A stretch of 64,000 nt of DNA from an uncultured Atopobiaceae bacterium (GCA_944321515.1 CALULO010000005.1:124001-188000); one strand, 5' to 3'. Counted from the first letter of the stretch, positions 34,517 through 43,496 are shown. Numbers and translations are program-made. Notes: a model not told the origin generated them from the letters alone.

Positions 34517-34555
34517 GTTAACTTGAGCTAATTTCTATTGTTAGCTCAGGGTTAC
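34517..34555 (-). promoter_or_regulatory. DtxR/IdeR-like box with a second half-site
   Basis: GTTAACTTGAGCTAAT at 34517-34532 fits GTTAR-N6-YTAAC with one mismatch and lies in a longer palindrome TTAG...AGTTAACT...CTAA (34508-34531). A second partial site, GTTAGCTCAGGGTTAC, follows at 34540-34555. The region is much more AT-rich than its surroundings. Confidence 0.5.
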
Positions 34556-34623
34556 ACATCTTCTTCACAAACAGGCAAGCCGGGCGCAGGCCCGTCGCGG
34601 CGCGCGACGAGCACTCCCACGTC

Positions 34624-35433
34624 CTACCCCAGCGCCACGTCGAGCACCATCATCACCACAAAGCCCGCGATGAAGCCGAGCGTGCCTACGTTAGAGTGCT
34701 CGCCGAGGTGCGCCTCGGGGATGAGTTCCTCCACCACCACGTAAATCATCGCCCCTGCGGCAAACGAGAGCAGCCACGGCATGAACGGGGAGATCCAGCC
34801 GCTCACCAGCACCACCGCCACGCCGAAGATCGGCTCGACGATGCCGGAGAGGCTGCCCGCCGCGAAGGCGCGCCGTCGGCTCATGCCCTCGCGCGCGAGC
34901 GGCAGGGAGATGGCAGCGCCCTCCGGGAAGTTCTGAAGGCCGATGCCGATCGCCAGCGCGAACGCCATGCCGAGGTACGCCTCCCCCGCCGCGCCCGCGG
35001 TCTGGGCGGCCATCGCGAAGAGCAGGCCAACGGACATCCCCTCGGGGATGTTGTGCAAGGTCACGGCCGCAACCAGGAGCGTCGTGCGCTTCCAGCTGGT
35101 GTGGACCCCCTCGGGCTCGTCGGCGTCCGCGTGCAGGTGCGGCAGGATGGTGTCGAGCGCCATGAGGAACGCCACGCCCAGCAGGAAGCCGCCCGCGGCC
35201 GGGAGCCAACCGGGGACGCCCTGCTCCGCGGCCTGCTCGATCGCGGGGTTGAGCAGCGACCACACGCTCGCCGCCACCATGACGCCCGCGGCGAAGCCGA
35301 GGAAGATGTGGTGCATGAGCTTGCGCTCGCTCCTGAAGAAGAACACGACGGCAGACCCGGCGGTGGTCATGAGCCACGTGAATCCGCAGCCGAGCGCCGC
35401 CCACGAGAGTGCCTGCAAGATGGTGTCGGTCAT
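34624..35433 (-). CDS. ZIP-family divalent metal transporter
   Basis: A 269-residue inner-membrane protein with eight predicted helices. The two metal-binding helices read TLHNIPEGMSVGL (helix IV) and GLQNFPEGAAISLPL (helix V), the signature of ZIP transporters of the ZupT/GufA type, which import Zn(II), Fe(II) or Mn(II). The loop between helices III and IV carries a His/Asp-rich stretch (PHLHADADEPEG) that probably binds metal. The ATG at 35433 has an ideal AAGGAGG SD. Single-gene unit, with only 52 bp to the AraC gene upstream on the same strand, so the two could be co-transcribed. Confidence 0.93.
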   Translation of the reverse strand: MTDTILQALSWAALGCGFTWLMTTAGSAVVFFFRSERKLMHHIFLGFAAGVMVAASVWSLLNPAIEQAAEQGVPGWLPAAGGFLLGVAFLMALDTILPHLHADADEPEGVHTSWKRTTLLVAAVTLHNIPEGMSVGLLFAMAAQTAGAAGEAYLGMAFALAIGIGLQNFPEGAAISLPLAREGMSRRRAFAAGSLSGIVEPIFGVAVVLVSGWISPFMPWLLSFAAGAMIYVVVEELIPEAHLGEHSNVGTLGFIAGFVVMMVLDVALG

Positions 35434-35485
35434 GGTAATGCCTCCTTGGGGTCACACCCCGTGCCTTGGGCAGTGGCGTCCCATA

Positions 35486-36532
35486 CTACCCGGGAACGCC
35501 GCTTCGTTGATGACAGTTTAGTGGGAGCGAGAAGGGCTGCGGACGGTCATCACACGCGGCGCCGACCCGCCAGGCGCCCGGCGAGCACCCGAACTCCCGA
35601 CCGAACGCCGCGACGAAGCTCGACGCCCGCGGGTAGCCCACGGCGCGCGCCACCTCACTCACGCTCATCGAGGGCACCTCGAGCATCCGCGCCGCTCGCT
35701 CCATGCGCAGGCGCTTGACATAGGCGCCTAGGCTCTCCCCCGTCTCGGCGCGAAACGCCTCGCACAGCCGCGAGCGGCTCGTGAGCAGGTCGCGCGCGAG
35801 GCCGTCGAGCGTCAGGCGTTCATCCAGATGCTGCACGACGTGATGGCGCACGGCGCGGGCGAGTCGCGCCTGCCCGAGCGTGCCCGACGCCTCCTCGGCC
35901 CGCTCGCGCTCGCGGTGCCACACGAGCGCCACCTCCGTCGCACGCGCCACCCTCTCGACCACGTCACGCCCGTCCGCGATTCCGCCGCCAAAGAGCGGTG
36001 TCACGGCACGCATGAGCGGAGCGAGGGCGGCAGCAACCTCCTCCGGGCACGTTTCGCCCACGCCCTCCATGAGCTCGCGGCCCGCGCGCCCCAGCTCGCC
36101 GTCCCAACGGCCGATCCACCCCGGCAACACCGTCATGGAGACGGCCTCCTGCACCGATCCGCCCCGCAGCGGGTACGAACGCTCAAGGCGATCCTGTCCG
36201 AACACCGCCACCGCTGCCGAGCGTGACGCAGGGGCAAGTGCCTGGCACCCCCTCCGACCCCGCGTCACGTCGACGGGACAGAGGTCGAGGCTGTCGGGCG
36301 AAAGGGCACCGATGCACAGGCCCGGAAGACCATGCTCTACGAAGGGCATGTCACGGCGCACGCGCAGGCGATGCGAGATGACCACGCCCATGCCCTCCAC
36401 GTGATAGACGCACACCGCGCCCGTCGCCGTCTCCCCCGCAACCTCACCCACGAGGGCGTCGCCGACGCGTCGCAGCTCGATCCCGAACTGCTCGGCCTGC
36501 GGCATGTAGAGCTCCTCCAGCGCCTCGGACAC
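35486..36532 (-). CDS. AraC-family transcriptional regulator next to YbtPQ-like exporters
   Basis: A 348-residue protein. The C-terminal 100 residues form the double helix-turn-helix: LTLDGLARDLLTSRSRLCEA, then SVSEVARAVGYPRASSFVAA and FGREFGCSPGAWR. The N-terminal 230 residues are an effector domain with no clear match. The GTG at 36532 has GGAGGGGAGAC upstream; longer in-frame starts run through the AT-rich promoter and lack SD. It is divergent from two ABC half-transporters, the same arrangement as ybtA with ybtPQ in the yersiniabactin locus, where the regulator senses the siderophore complex. By analogy it probably activates the exporters in iron shortage. Confidence 0.87.
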   Translation of the reverse strand: MSEALEELYMPQAEQFGIELRRVGDALVGEVAGETATGAVCVYHVEGMGVVISHRLRVRRDMPFVEHGLPGLCIGALSPDSLDLCPVDVTRGRRGCQALAPASRSAAVAVFGQDRLERSYPLRGGSVQEAVSMTVLPGWIGRWDGELGRAGRELMEGVGETCPEEVAAALAPLMRAVTPLFGGGIADGRDVVERVARATEVALVWHRERERAEEASGTLGQARLARAVRHHVVQHLDERLTLDGLARDLLTSRSRLCEAFRAETGESLGAYVKRLRMERAARMLEVPSMSVSEVARAVGYPRASSFVAAFGREFGCSPGAWRVGAACDDRPQPFSLPLNCHQRSGVPG

Positions 36533-36604
36533 GTCTCCCCTCCGCCGTTTTGAAATCGTCCCAACCTCGCACGCACTCGCGTAAACCGCACCTCCGCATG
36601 ATAA

Positions 36605-36620
36605 GTTAACCAAAGGTAAC
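36605..36620. promoter_or_regulatory. DtxR/IdeR-like operator in the AraC / ABC divergent promoter
   Basis: GTTAACCAAAGGTAAC has the same frame as the box at 32812 (GTTAACC-NN-AGGTAAC). It lies 31 bp before the first ABC gene, just after a TGATAA -10-like sequence. A 12-mer with one mismatch (AGCGAGAAGAAC, 36627) sits between the box and the SD. Confidence 0.6.
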
Positions 36621-36650
36621 AAACAAGCGAGAAGAACCTGGGAGGTATCA

Positions 36651-38471
36651 ATGTCCAAACAACAAGGACGACAGGGGCCCATCGGGCACCTGCTCTCGTT
36701 CGCAGGGGCGCACCGCACGCTTACCTACGTGGGCTGCGCGCTCTCCGCAGTCTCGATGCTCGTGAGCTTTGGCCCCTACATCTGCATCTGGCTCGTGGCC
36801 CGCGAGCTCATCTCCGTGGCGCCCAACTGGGGCTCGGCCACCGGCATCGCAGGGCTCGGCTGGGCCGCGCTCGGGCTCTCGGCCCTCTCCATCCTGCTCT
36901 ACTTCGCGGGCCTCATGTGCACGCACCTCGCGGCCTTCCGCTGCGCGTCCAACATGCGCAAGAGGGCGACCGAGCACCTCATGCACGCGAGTCTCGGCTA
37001 CTTTGACGACCACGCCTCGGGAGCGCTGCGGCGCGTGGTGGACGGCTGTGCCGCCGAGACCGAGGGGCTTCTCGCCCACAAGCTGCCGGACACGGCGGGC
37101 AGCGTGACCATGATCGTGGGCATGCTCGTGCTGTTCTTCGTCTTTGACTGGCGGCTCGGCCTCGCGTGCCTGGCCTCGGTCGTCATCTCGCTCGGCTGCA
37201 TGTTCTACATGATGGGCGGACGCGGCATGGACTTCATGACCAAGTACATGGAGTCGCTCGTCAAGATGAACAAGACCGGCACCGAGTACGTGCGCGGCAT
37301 CCCCGTCATCAAGGTCTTCCAGCAGACCGTCTACTCGTTCCGCGCCTTCCGCGAGGCCATCGAGGAGTTCACGCGCCTCGCCCAGGACTATGCCGTCAAG
37401 TGGTGCCAGGTCCCACAGTCGCTCTCGCTCACGGTGATCAACGGGGTGGCCGTCTTCCTCGTGCCGGTCGCGATCCTCGTCGCGCCCGGCGAGGGCGACT
37501 TCGCGGCGTTTCTCGCCAACTTCGCGTTCTACGCGATCTTCTCGGCCGTGATCCCCACCGCGATGACGCGCGTAATGTTCATGTCCGAGGCCTTCCAGAG
37601 CGCGGCCGACGCCGTCGCGCGCGTGGACGAGGTGCTCGCCGCACCCGTGGTCGAGGCGCCGGCCAGCCCGCAGGCCCCACGCAACAATTCCGTGAGCTTT
37701 GAGGACGTCACCTTCACCTACTCCGGTGCAGAGACGCCCGCCCTCGAGCACGTGAGCCTCACCGTGCCCGCCGGCTCCACCGTGGCGCTCGTAGGGCCCT
37801 CCGGCGGCGGAAAGACCACGGCAGCAAGCCTCGTGCCTCGCTTCTGGGACGTGGACTCCGGGTGCGTGCACGTGGGGGGCGTGGACGTGCGCCAGATGGA
37901 CCCTCACGAGCTCATGGACCGCGTGGCCTTTGTCTTTCAGGCCAACCGGCCCTTCAGACAGAGCGTACTGGAGAACGTACGCGCCGCACGCCCGGACGCC
38001 ACGCGCGAGGAGGTCGTGGCGGCCCTCTCGGCAGCCCAGTGCGACGACATCATCGCGAAGCTGCCCGACGGCGTCGACACCGTGGTGGGCGCCGGTGGCG
38101 TCTACCTCTCCGGCGGTGAGGTCCAGCGACTCATGATCGCCCGCGCCATCCTCAAGGACGCGCCGATCGTGGTCCTCGACGAGGCCACCGCCTTTGCCGA
38201 CCCCGAGAACGAGGCCCGCATCCAGGCTGCCTTCAGGCGACTCGCCCGCGGCCGGGACGGGGCGCAGCGCACCGTCCTCATGATCGCACACCGCCTGTCC
38301 ACCGTGCGCAACGCCGACATGATCTGCGTGCTCGACGACGGGCGCGTGGTCGAGCGCGGCACCCACGACGAACTGCTCGCCGCGGGCGGCCTCTACGCGC
38401 GCATGTGGGCCGACTACGAGAAGTCCGTGAGCTGGCGCATCTCGAGCGAGGGCGCCGAGGGGGTGGCATAG
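36651..38471 (+). CDS. ABC half-transporter, YbtP/Q-like (first of a pair)
   Basis: A 606-residue protein: six membrane segments in about residues 20-310 and an ATPase domain with Walker A GPSGGGKTT, Q-loop FVFQANRPF, signature LSGGEVQRLMIARAIL and the unusual Walker B IVVLDEATAFADPENE. The DEATAFADPENE form is characteristic of the YbtP/YbtQ/IrtA group, exporter-fold transporters that work in the import direction on metal-siderophores. ATG at 36651 with GGGAGG SD. It abuts the second half-transporter with no gap, so the two form a heterodimer. The iron-type operator upstream supports a siderophore or metal role; direction of transport is not proven. Confidence 0.9.
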   Translation: MSKQQGRQGPIGHLLSFAGAHRTLTYVGCALSAVSMLVSFGPYICIWLVARELISVAPNWGSATGIAGLGWAALGLSALSILLYFAGLMCTHLAAFRCASNMRKRATEHLMHASLGYFDDHASGALRRVVDGCAAETEGLLAHKLPDTAGSVTMIVGMLVLFFVFDWRLGLACLASVVISLGCMFYMMGGRGMDFMTKYMESLVKMNKTGTEYVRGIPVIKVFQQTVYSFRAFREAIEEFTRLAQDYAVKWCQVPQSLSLTVINGVAVFLVPVAILVAPGEGDFAAFLANFAFYAIFSAVIPTAMTRVMFMSEAFQSAADAVARVDEVLAAPVVEAPASPQAPRNNSVSFEDVTFTYSGAETPALEHVSLTVPAGSTVALVGPSGGGKTTAASLVPRFWDVDSGCVHVGGVDVRQMDPHELMDRVAFVFQANRPFRQSVLENVRAARPDATREEVVAALSAAQCDDIIAKLPDGVDTVVGAGGVYLSGGEVQRLMIARAILKDAPIVVLDEATAFADPENEARIQAAFRRLARGRDGAQRTVLMIAHRLSTVRNADMICVLDDGRVVERGTHDELLAAGGLYARMWADYEKSVSWRISSEGAEGVA

Positions 38472-40208
38472 ATGTCCATCAAGGAGAAGTACGGCCTCAC
38501 CGACGAGGGCGTGCGCAATGTCAAGCTGGGCGCCGTCTGGACGGCGGTCTCAAACATCGTGGTCTTTGCCGGCGTGGGCGCGCTCTACCTGCTGATGGGC
38601 CAGCTCGTCGCGCACCTCACCGGGGGCGCGCCGCTGCCCGACATCGCACCCTACGCGATTGGGCTCCTCGTCTTTCTCGTGGTGCTCTATATCACCGAGC
38701 ACCGCGCCTACTACTACCAGTACGGCGTGATCTACAAGGAGAGCGGCCGGCAGCGCATAGGGCTCGCCGAGCGGCTGCGCAAGCTCCCCCTCTCCTTCTT
38801 CGGCCGTCGCGACCTCGCCGACCTCACCGAGACGATCATGGGCGACGTCAAGACCATCGAGCACGCCTACAGCCACGTGCTGCCCGAGCTCTACGGCGCC
38901 TACATCACGGTCGCCGTGGCGGCGGTGGGGCTTCTCGCCTTTGACTGGCGGCTCGCCGTGGCGGCGCTGTGGAGCTGCCCGGTGGGTCTGGCGCTGCTCT
39001 TTGGCGCGCGCCGCGCCCTGCAGCCGATGATGCGCGCCACGCGCATGCGCGGACTCGCCATCTCCGAGGACATCCAGGAGGCACTCGAGTGCGTGCGCGA
39101 GGTGCGCGCCACCAACCAGGAGGAGCGCTACCTCGCCCACATTCGCAACGACATAGACGCCGCCGAGCGCCAGGCCGTGCGCTCCGAGCTCGCGACGGGC
39201 GTCTGCGTGAACGGCGCGCAGATCGTGATGCGTCTGGGCCTCGCCACGACGGTGCTCACCGGCGCGGCCCTCATCCTGGAGGGGTCCTGCGACTTCCTCA
39301 CGCTCTTCTGCTTCCTGCTGGTCATCAGCCGAATCTACGCCCCCTTCGACCAGTGCCTCATGCTCGTGGCGGAGCTCTTCTCGGCGCAGACCGCGTCGGC
39401 GCGCATGCGCAGCTTCTACGACGAGCCGCTCGCCTCGGGGGGAGATAAGTACGAGCCCGCGGGCCACGACGTGGTCTTTGACGACGTGAGCTTTGCCTAC
39501 GAGCACGGGGCCGAGAGGGTCCTCGACCACGTGAGCTTTGTCGCGCGCGAGGGCGAGGTCACGGCGCTCGTGGGCCCGAGCGGCTCGGGCAAGTCCACGT
39601 GCTCCCGGCTTGCTGCGCGCATGTGGGACGCCACCTCCGGGCGCGTCTCCGTGGGCGGCGTGGACGTGACGACCGTGGACCCGGAGGTGCTGCTGCGCGA
39701 CTTTGCGGTGGTCTTCCAGGACGTGACGCTCTTCGACGACACGGTGATGGGCAACATCCGCCTTGGCCGGCGCGACGCCACCGACGAGGAGGTCCTTGCC
39801 GCCGCGCGCGCGGCGAACTGCGACGAGTTTGTGAGCCGCATGCCCGAGGGCTACCAGACCATGATCGGCGAGAACGGCTCGAAGCTCTCCGGCGGCGAGC
39901 GCCAGCGCATCTCCATCGCGCGAGCGCTTCTCAAGGGCGCGCCGGTGGTCCTTCTCGACGAGGCGACGGCGAGCCTGGACGTGGAGAACGAGACGCAGGT
40001 CCAGGAGGCGCTGTCGCGGCTTCTGGCGGGCAAGACCGTCATCGTGATCGCGCACCGCATGCGCACGGTTGAGAGCGCCGACAAGATCGTGGTGCTCGAC
40101 GGCGGGCGCGTGGTCGAGCAGGGCGCGCCGGCCGACCTCATGGTCGCGGGCGGCATGTTCGCGCGCATGGTCGAGTTGCAGCGGGCCGGCGAGGACTGGT
40201 CGCTCTAG
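38472..40208 (+). CDS. ABC half-transporter, YbtP/Q-like (second of a pair)
   Basis: A 578-residue protein beginning immediately after the partner's TAG. The membrane domain spans about residues 20-300. The ATPase domain has Walker [11 protein letters not shown]-loop VVFQDVTLFDDT, signature LSGGERQRISIARALL, Walker B VVLLDEATASLDVENE and H-loop in VIAHRMRTV. All catalytic residues look intact in this subunit. It should pair with the preceding protein. No siderophore biosynthesis or esterase gene is in the window, so if it imports a siderophore it is likely a foreign one. Confidence 0.9.
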   Translation: MSIKEKYGLTDEGVRNVKLGAVWTAVSNIVVFAGVGALYLLMGQLVAHLTGGAPLPDIAPYAIGLLVFLVVLYITEHRAYYYQYGVIYKESGRQRIGLAERLRKLPLSFFGRRDLADLTETIMGDVKTIEHAYSHVLPELYGAYITVAVAAVGLLAFDWRLAVAALWSCPVGLALLFGARRALQPMMRATRMRGLAISEDIQEALECVREVRATNQEERYLAHIRNDIDAAERQAVRSELATGVCVNGAQIVMRLGLATTVLTGAALILEGSCDFLTLFCFLLVISRIYAPFDQCLMLVAELFSAQTASARMRSFYDEPLASGGDKYEPAGHDVVFDDVSFAYEHGAERVLDHVSFVAREGEVTALVGPSGSGKSTCSRLAARMWDATSGRVSVGGVDVTTVDPEVLLRDFAVVFQDVTLFDDTVMGNIRLGRRDATDEEVLAAARAANCDEFVSRMPEGYQTMIGENGSKLSGGERQRISIARALLKGAPVVLLDEATASLDVENETQVQEALSRLLAGKTVIVIAHRMRTVESADKIVVLDGGRVVEQGAPADLMVAGGMFARMVELQRAGEDWSL

Positions 40209-40213
40209 CCCCG

Positions 40214-40302
40214 GCGGGCTGACAGCAGAGAAAGGCGGGGCGCCGTCGGTCGCAGCGACCGGCGGCGCCCCCGTTCTTCTCGCCCAAGTGTGTCAGCCCG
40301 GG
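40214..40302. terminator. bidirectional terminator between convergent genes
   Basis: An outer stem GGGCTGACA with TGTCAGCCC encloses a strong inner stem GGGGCGCCG...CGGCGCCCC at about 40238-40272. A 12-mer copy (GTTCTTCTCGCC, 40273) forms the 3' flank of the inner stem. It separates the ABC pair (+) from the Cys-rich/HMA gene (-). Confidence 0.7.
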
Positions 40303-40314
40303 CGGTCCCCCGCG

Positions 40315-40674
40315 CTAGGCCGCGTGGTAGCCTGCGGCCTCGATCGCGGTCACGCAGGCCGCCCGGTCGATGGGCTTCTTGCCGAGCACGTGCACGCTGC
40401 CGGTCAGCTCGGCGCGTGCCCAGACGCCCCCGAGGGCGTTCAGGGCGTTCTCGACGTTAATCACGCAGTGATCGCAATGCATGCCCTCCACCGTGAGGTC
40501 GAGCGAGTAGGGATAGTGCGCCTCGTTGGTGTCCGCGACGGCGCGCGGGCGCACGGGCGCCGCGTCGCCACCTCCCCCGCACCCGCAGCCGCCCGCCCTG
40601 AGCTTGCGCACGTAGCGCACGGCGACAACCACGAGGGCCACCACGATGGCGGCGATGATGATGAAGTTGATCAT
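40315..40674 (-). CDS. FeoB-associated Cys-rich membrane protein fused to an HMA metal-binding domain
   Basis: A 119-residue protein. An N-terminal helix (NFIIIAAIVVALVVVAVRYV) and the motif GGCGCGGGG are those of FeoB-associated proteins. After a linker, residues about 52-119 form a heavy-metal-associated domain with LTVEGMHCDHCVINVENALN, the MxCxxC site that binds Cu(I) or another soft metal in copper chaperones and ATPases. The ATG at 40674 has GGAAGGAG upstream. It is the last gene of the split Feo operon. The fusion suggests metal handling at the inner face of FeoB; which metal is unclear. Confidence 0.82.
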   Translation of the reverse strand: MINFIIIAAIVVALVVVAVRYVRKLRAGGCGCGGGGDAAPVRPRAVADTNEAHYPYSLDLTVEGMHCDHCVINVENALNALGGVWARAELTGSVHVLGKKPIDRAACVTAIEAAGYHAA

Positions 40675-40693
40675 GTGATGGGCTCCTTCCTTA

Positions 40694-40731
40694 CGACGGC
40701 GCGCCGTCGGCGAGAAGACCGACGGCGCGCC
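40694..40731 (-). promoter_or_regulatory. strong hairpin with a 12-mer variant in its loop, leader of the Cys-rich/HMA gene
   Basis: CGACGGCGCGCCGTCGG and CCGACGGCGCGCCGAC can pair over about 16 bp with loop CGAGAAGA, and each arm is itself palindromic. It lies about 15 bp before the SD. It may attenuate or protect the downstream part of the feo transcript. Confidence 0.5.
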
Positions 40732-40767
40732 GACAGGCAGATCCATGTTGAGGGGACGCGGGACGGA

Positions 40768-40801
40768 GACGGCGGGGCGATGGCCCTCCGACCCCGCCGT
40801 C
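40768..40801 (-). terminator. hairpin downstream of feoB
   Basis: GACGGCGGGG at 40768 pairs with CCCCGCCGTC ending at 40801. It is only 20 bp after the feoB stop codon. No good T-tract follows, so it may only reduce read-through into the Cys-rich/HMA gene. Confidence 0.55.
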
Positions 40802-40820
40802 ACGGGTCAGGCTGCGCGAG

Positions 40821-43496
40821 CTACGCGAGCTGCGCGAGGACCTTGTCGTCCTCCTTGTCCTGCTTGGGCATCGGGCGCGCAATCTGGAAGATCATTCCCG
40901 CGAGCAGCACAAACGCGACCACCGTCCATGGTCCGAAGCTGCCCAGCGCGAAGAGCTCCCAGAGCTGGTTGATGATGAGGCCCACGACCCAGGCAAAGAC
41001 GCACTGGTAGCCGATCGCGAACCAGAACCACTTGGGGCTGTCCATCTGGCGGCGGATGGTGCCGATGGCGGCGAAGCACGGCGCGTCGAGCATGTTGAAC
41101 GCCACGAACGCGCACATCGCGCCGACGTGCAGGATACCGGAGGCGTCGGTGAACATGCCGGCGAAGCCGCTCCACATGGTCACGGAGTTCTCGGTGGCGT
41201 CGCCGATGCCGTAGATCACGCCGAAGGTGGAGACGAGGTTCTCCTTGGCGATGAGGGCGTTGATGGACGCGGCGGCCGCCTGCCAGCTGTCGGCGCCGAG
41301 CGGGGCGAAGATCCAGGCGATGGCGTTGCCCACGATGGCGAGCAGCGAGTAGTCGGTGTAGTACTCGGGCGCGCCGTCCATGAGGGAGAGGAAGCCGAAG
41401 GCGCCGTTGCCGCCCGCCCAGTTGGCGAAGCCGAACTCAAGCAGGAACCACACCACGACGGACGCGGCGAAGATGATCGTCGTGGCCTTCTTGAGGTACG
41501 CGGAGATGCGCTCCCACACGTGCAGCCACCAGCTCTTGAGCGTCGGGAAGTGGTAGTCGGGCAGCTCCATCACGAAGGGCGCGGGGTCGCCGGCGAACAT
41601 CTTGGTCTTCTTGAGCATGAGCGCGGACACGATGATGGCGGCGAGCCCCAGGAAGTAGAACATCGGGGCGACCCACCACGCGTCGGAGCCGCCGATGAGC
41701 ACGCCCATGACGAGCGCGATGATCGGGGTCTTGGCGCCGCACGGGATCATCGTGGTGAGCATGGCCGTCATGCGGCGGTCCTTCTCGTTCTCGATGGTCT
41801 TGGTGGCCATGACGCCCGGCACGCCGCAGCCCGAGGAGATGAGCATCGGGATGAAGGACTTGCCGGAGAGGCCGAAGCGGCGGAACACCCGGTCCATGAC
41901 GAAGGCCACGCGGCTCATGTAGCCGCAGTCCTCGAGGAAGCACAGCATGACAAAGAGCACGAGCATCTGCGGGATGAAGCCGAGGACCGCGCCCACGCCG
42001 GCCACGACGCCGTCGAGCACGAGGGCGCTCACGAACTCGGAGGCGCCCGCGGCGGAGAGCCAGCCCCCGATCACGGACGGGATCGACGGGACGAAGCTGC
42101 CGTAGTCCTCGAGCGCCGGCGCGCTCTCCTGAGCGGCCACGGCCTGCTCGAAGTCGGCCGCGGTCACGGTGTCGATGACCGCGAGCTCCTGGCCGTCGGC
42201 GAGCACGGGGTTGCCCTCGGCGTCGATGCGCGTGACGACCTCGTCGTTCGAGTCGATGAAGTTGCCGTCGCCGTCGTGCATGGGGACGTCGGTGGCGGTG
42301 ACGCCGGCGGCCTCGGCCTCGGCCACGAAGGCGGAAAGCGTAGCCTGCGCGTCGGCGTCCTCCGGGTCCTCGGCGAGCGTCTCCACGGCGGCGCTCACGT
42401 CGTCGGTGGCGATGCCGGCCTCATCCGCGGCGGCCAGGAATCCGTCGATCTTGTCGCCGTAGTAGTTGGCGTCGTACTCCTCGGTGGCCTGCTCGTAGGC
42501 GGCCTGGTCGGCGGGGTTCCACAGCCAGCCGTCGCCAAAGACGCCGTCGTTGGCCCAGGTGGTGCCCCAGTCGCCCACCGTGGACACGGCGATGTAGTAG
42601 ACCACGAACATCACCACGACGAAGATGGGCAGCCCCAGCACGCGGTTGGTCACCACGCGGTCAATCCTCTCGGACATGCTGAGCTTCTTGGGCGCCTTGC
42701 GCACGCACGCCTCCATGACGCCAGCGATCCAGTCGTAGCGCTCCGAGGTGATGATGGACTCGGCGTCGTCGTCACGCGCGGACTCCACGGCCTTGATGAC
42801 CTTCTCGGCCTCAGCGAGCTGCGCCTTCGTGAGCGCCAGCGCCTTGATGGCCTCCGCGTCGCGCTCGAAGACCTTGATCGAGTACCAGCGGGAGAGCTCG
42901 GCATCGCAGGAGCTCGCGATGATCCCCGCGATCTTGCCGAGCGCCTCCTCGACCTCCGGCGAGAAGCACCGCGCCCCCGGCTGCACCCTGCCGGCGCGCC
43001 CGGCGGCCACGGCCTTGTTGACCAGCTCGTCGAGGTTGGTGTTGCGCAGCGCGGAGACCTCCACCACGGGCACGCCGAGCATCTCGGAGAGCTTGGCCGC
43101 GTCCACGACGTCGCCGCGCTCCTTGAGCAGGTCGCACATGTTGAGGCCCACCACCACGGGACGGCCGGCCTCCAGCAGCTGCGTGGTGAGGTAGAGGTTG
43201 CGCTCCAGGTTGGTCACGTCCACGAGGTTGATGATCGCGTCCGGGCGCTCGTTCACGATGTAGTCGCGCGAGACGACCTCCTCGGGCGTGTACGGAGAGA
43301 GCGAGTAGATCCCGGGCAGGTCGACGAAGGTCACCCTCCTGTCCGCGCGCCAGGCCGCCTGCTTCTTCTCCACGGTGACGCCGGGCCAGTTTCCGACGTA
43401 GCCGTTCGAGCCCGTGAGCTCGTTGAACAGCGTGGTCTTGCCGCAGTTGGGATTTCCTGCGAGACCGATGGTGGTTTCTGCCGTGTCCACTGCCAT
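40821..43496 (-). CDS. feoB: ferrous iron transporter FeoB with a large extracytoplasmic insertion
   Basis: An 891-residue protein. G domain: GNPNCGKTT (residues 14-22), YVGNWPGVTVEKK, DLPGIYSLSPYTPEE, LNMCD. The membrane domain has both gate motifs (SFIPMLISSGCGVPGVMATK and DSWQAAAASINALIAKENLV). Between the first helix (about 283-305) and the next (about 480) lies a loop of some 155 residues, acidic and Ala-rich (TDVPMHDGDGNFIDSNDEVV), much longer than in compact FeoB proteins such as the fusion at 15.7 kb. The ATG at 43496 has AGGAAAGG upstream. It has its own DtxR-like box (43545) although feoA lies upstream on the same strand. Confidence 0.95.
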   Translation of the reverse strand: MAVDTAETTIGLAGNPNCGKTTLFNELTGSNGYVGNWPGVTVEKKQAAWRADRRVTFVDLPGIYSLSPYTPEEVVSRDYIVNERPDAIINLVDVTNLERNLYLTTQLLEAGRPVVVGLNMCDLLKERGDVVDAAKLSEMLGVPVVEVSALRNTNLDELVNKAVAAGRAGRVQPGARCFSPEVEEALGKIAGIIASSCDAELSRWYSIKVFERDAEAIKALALTKAQLAEAEKVIKAVESARDDDAESIITSERYDWIAGVMEACVRKAPKKLSMSERIDRVVTNRVLGLPIFVVVMFVVYYIAVSTVGDWGTTWANDGVFGDGWLWNPADQAAYEQATEEYDANYYGDKIDGFLAAADEAGIATDDVSAAVETLAEDPEDADAQATLSAFVAEAEAAGVTATDVPMHDGDGNFIDSNDEVVTRIDAEGNPVLADGQELAVIDTVTAADFEQAVAAQESAPALEDYGSFVPSIPSVIGGWLSAAGASEFVSALVLDGVVAGVGAVLGFIPQMLVLFVMLCFLEDCGYMSRVAFVMDRVFRRFGLSGKSFIPMLISSGCGVPGVMATKTIENEKDRRMTAMLTTMIPCGAKTPIIALVMGVLIGGSDAWWVAPMFYFLGLAAIIVSALMLKKTKMFAGDPAPFVMELPDYHFPTLKSWWLHVWERISAYLKKATTIIFAASVVVWFLLEFGFANWAGGNGAFGFLSLMDGAPEYYTDYSLLAIVGNAIAWIFAPLGADSWQAAAASINALIAKENLVSTFGVIYGIGDATENSVTMWSGFAGMFTDASGILHVGAMCAFVAFNMLDAPCFAAIGTIRRQMDSPKWFWFAIGYQCVFAWVVGLIINQLWELFALGSFGPWTVVAFVLLAGMIFQIARPMPKQDKEDDKVLAQLA

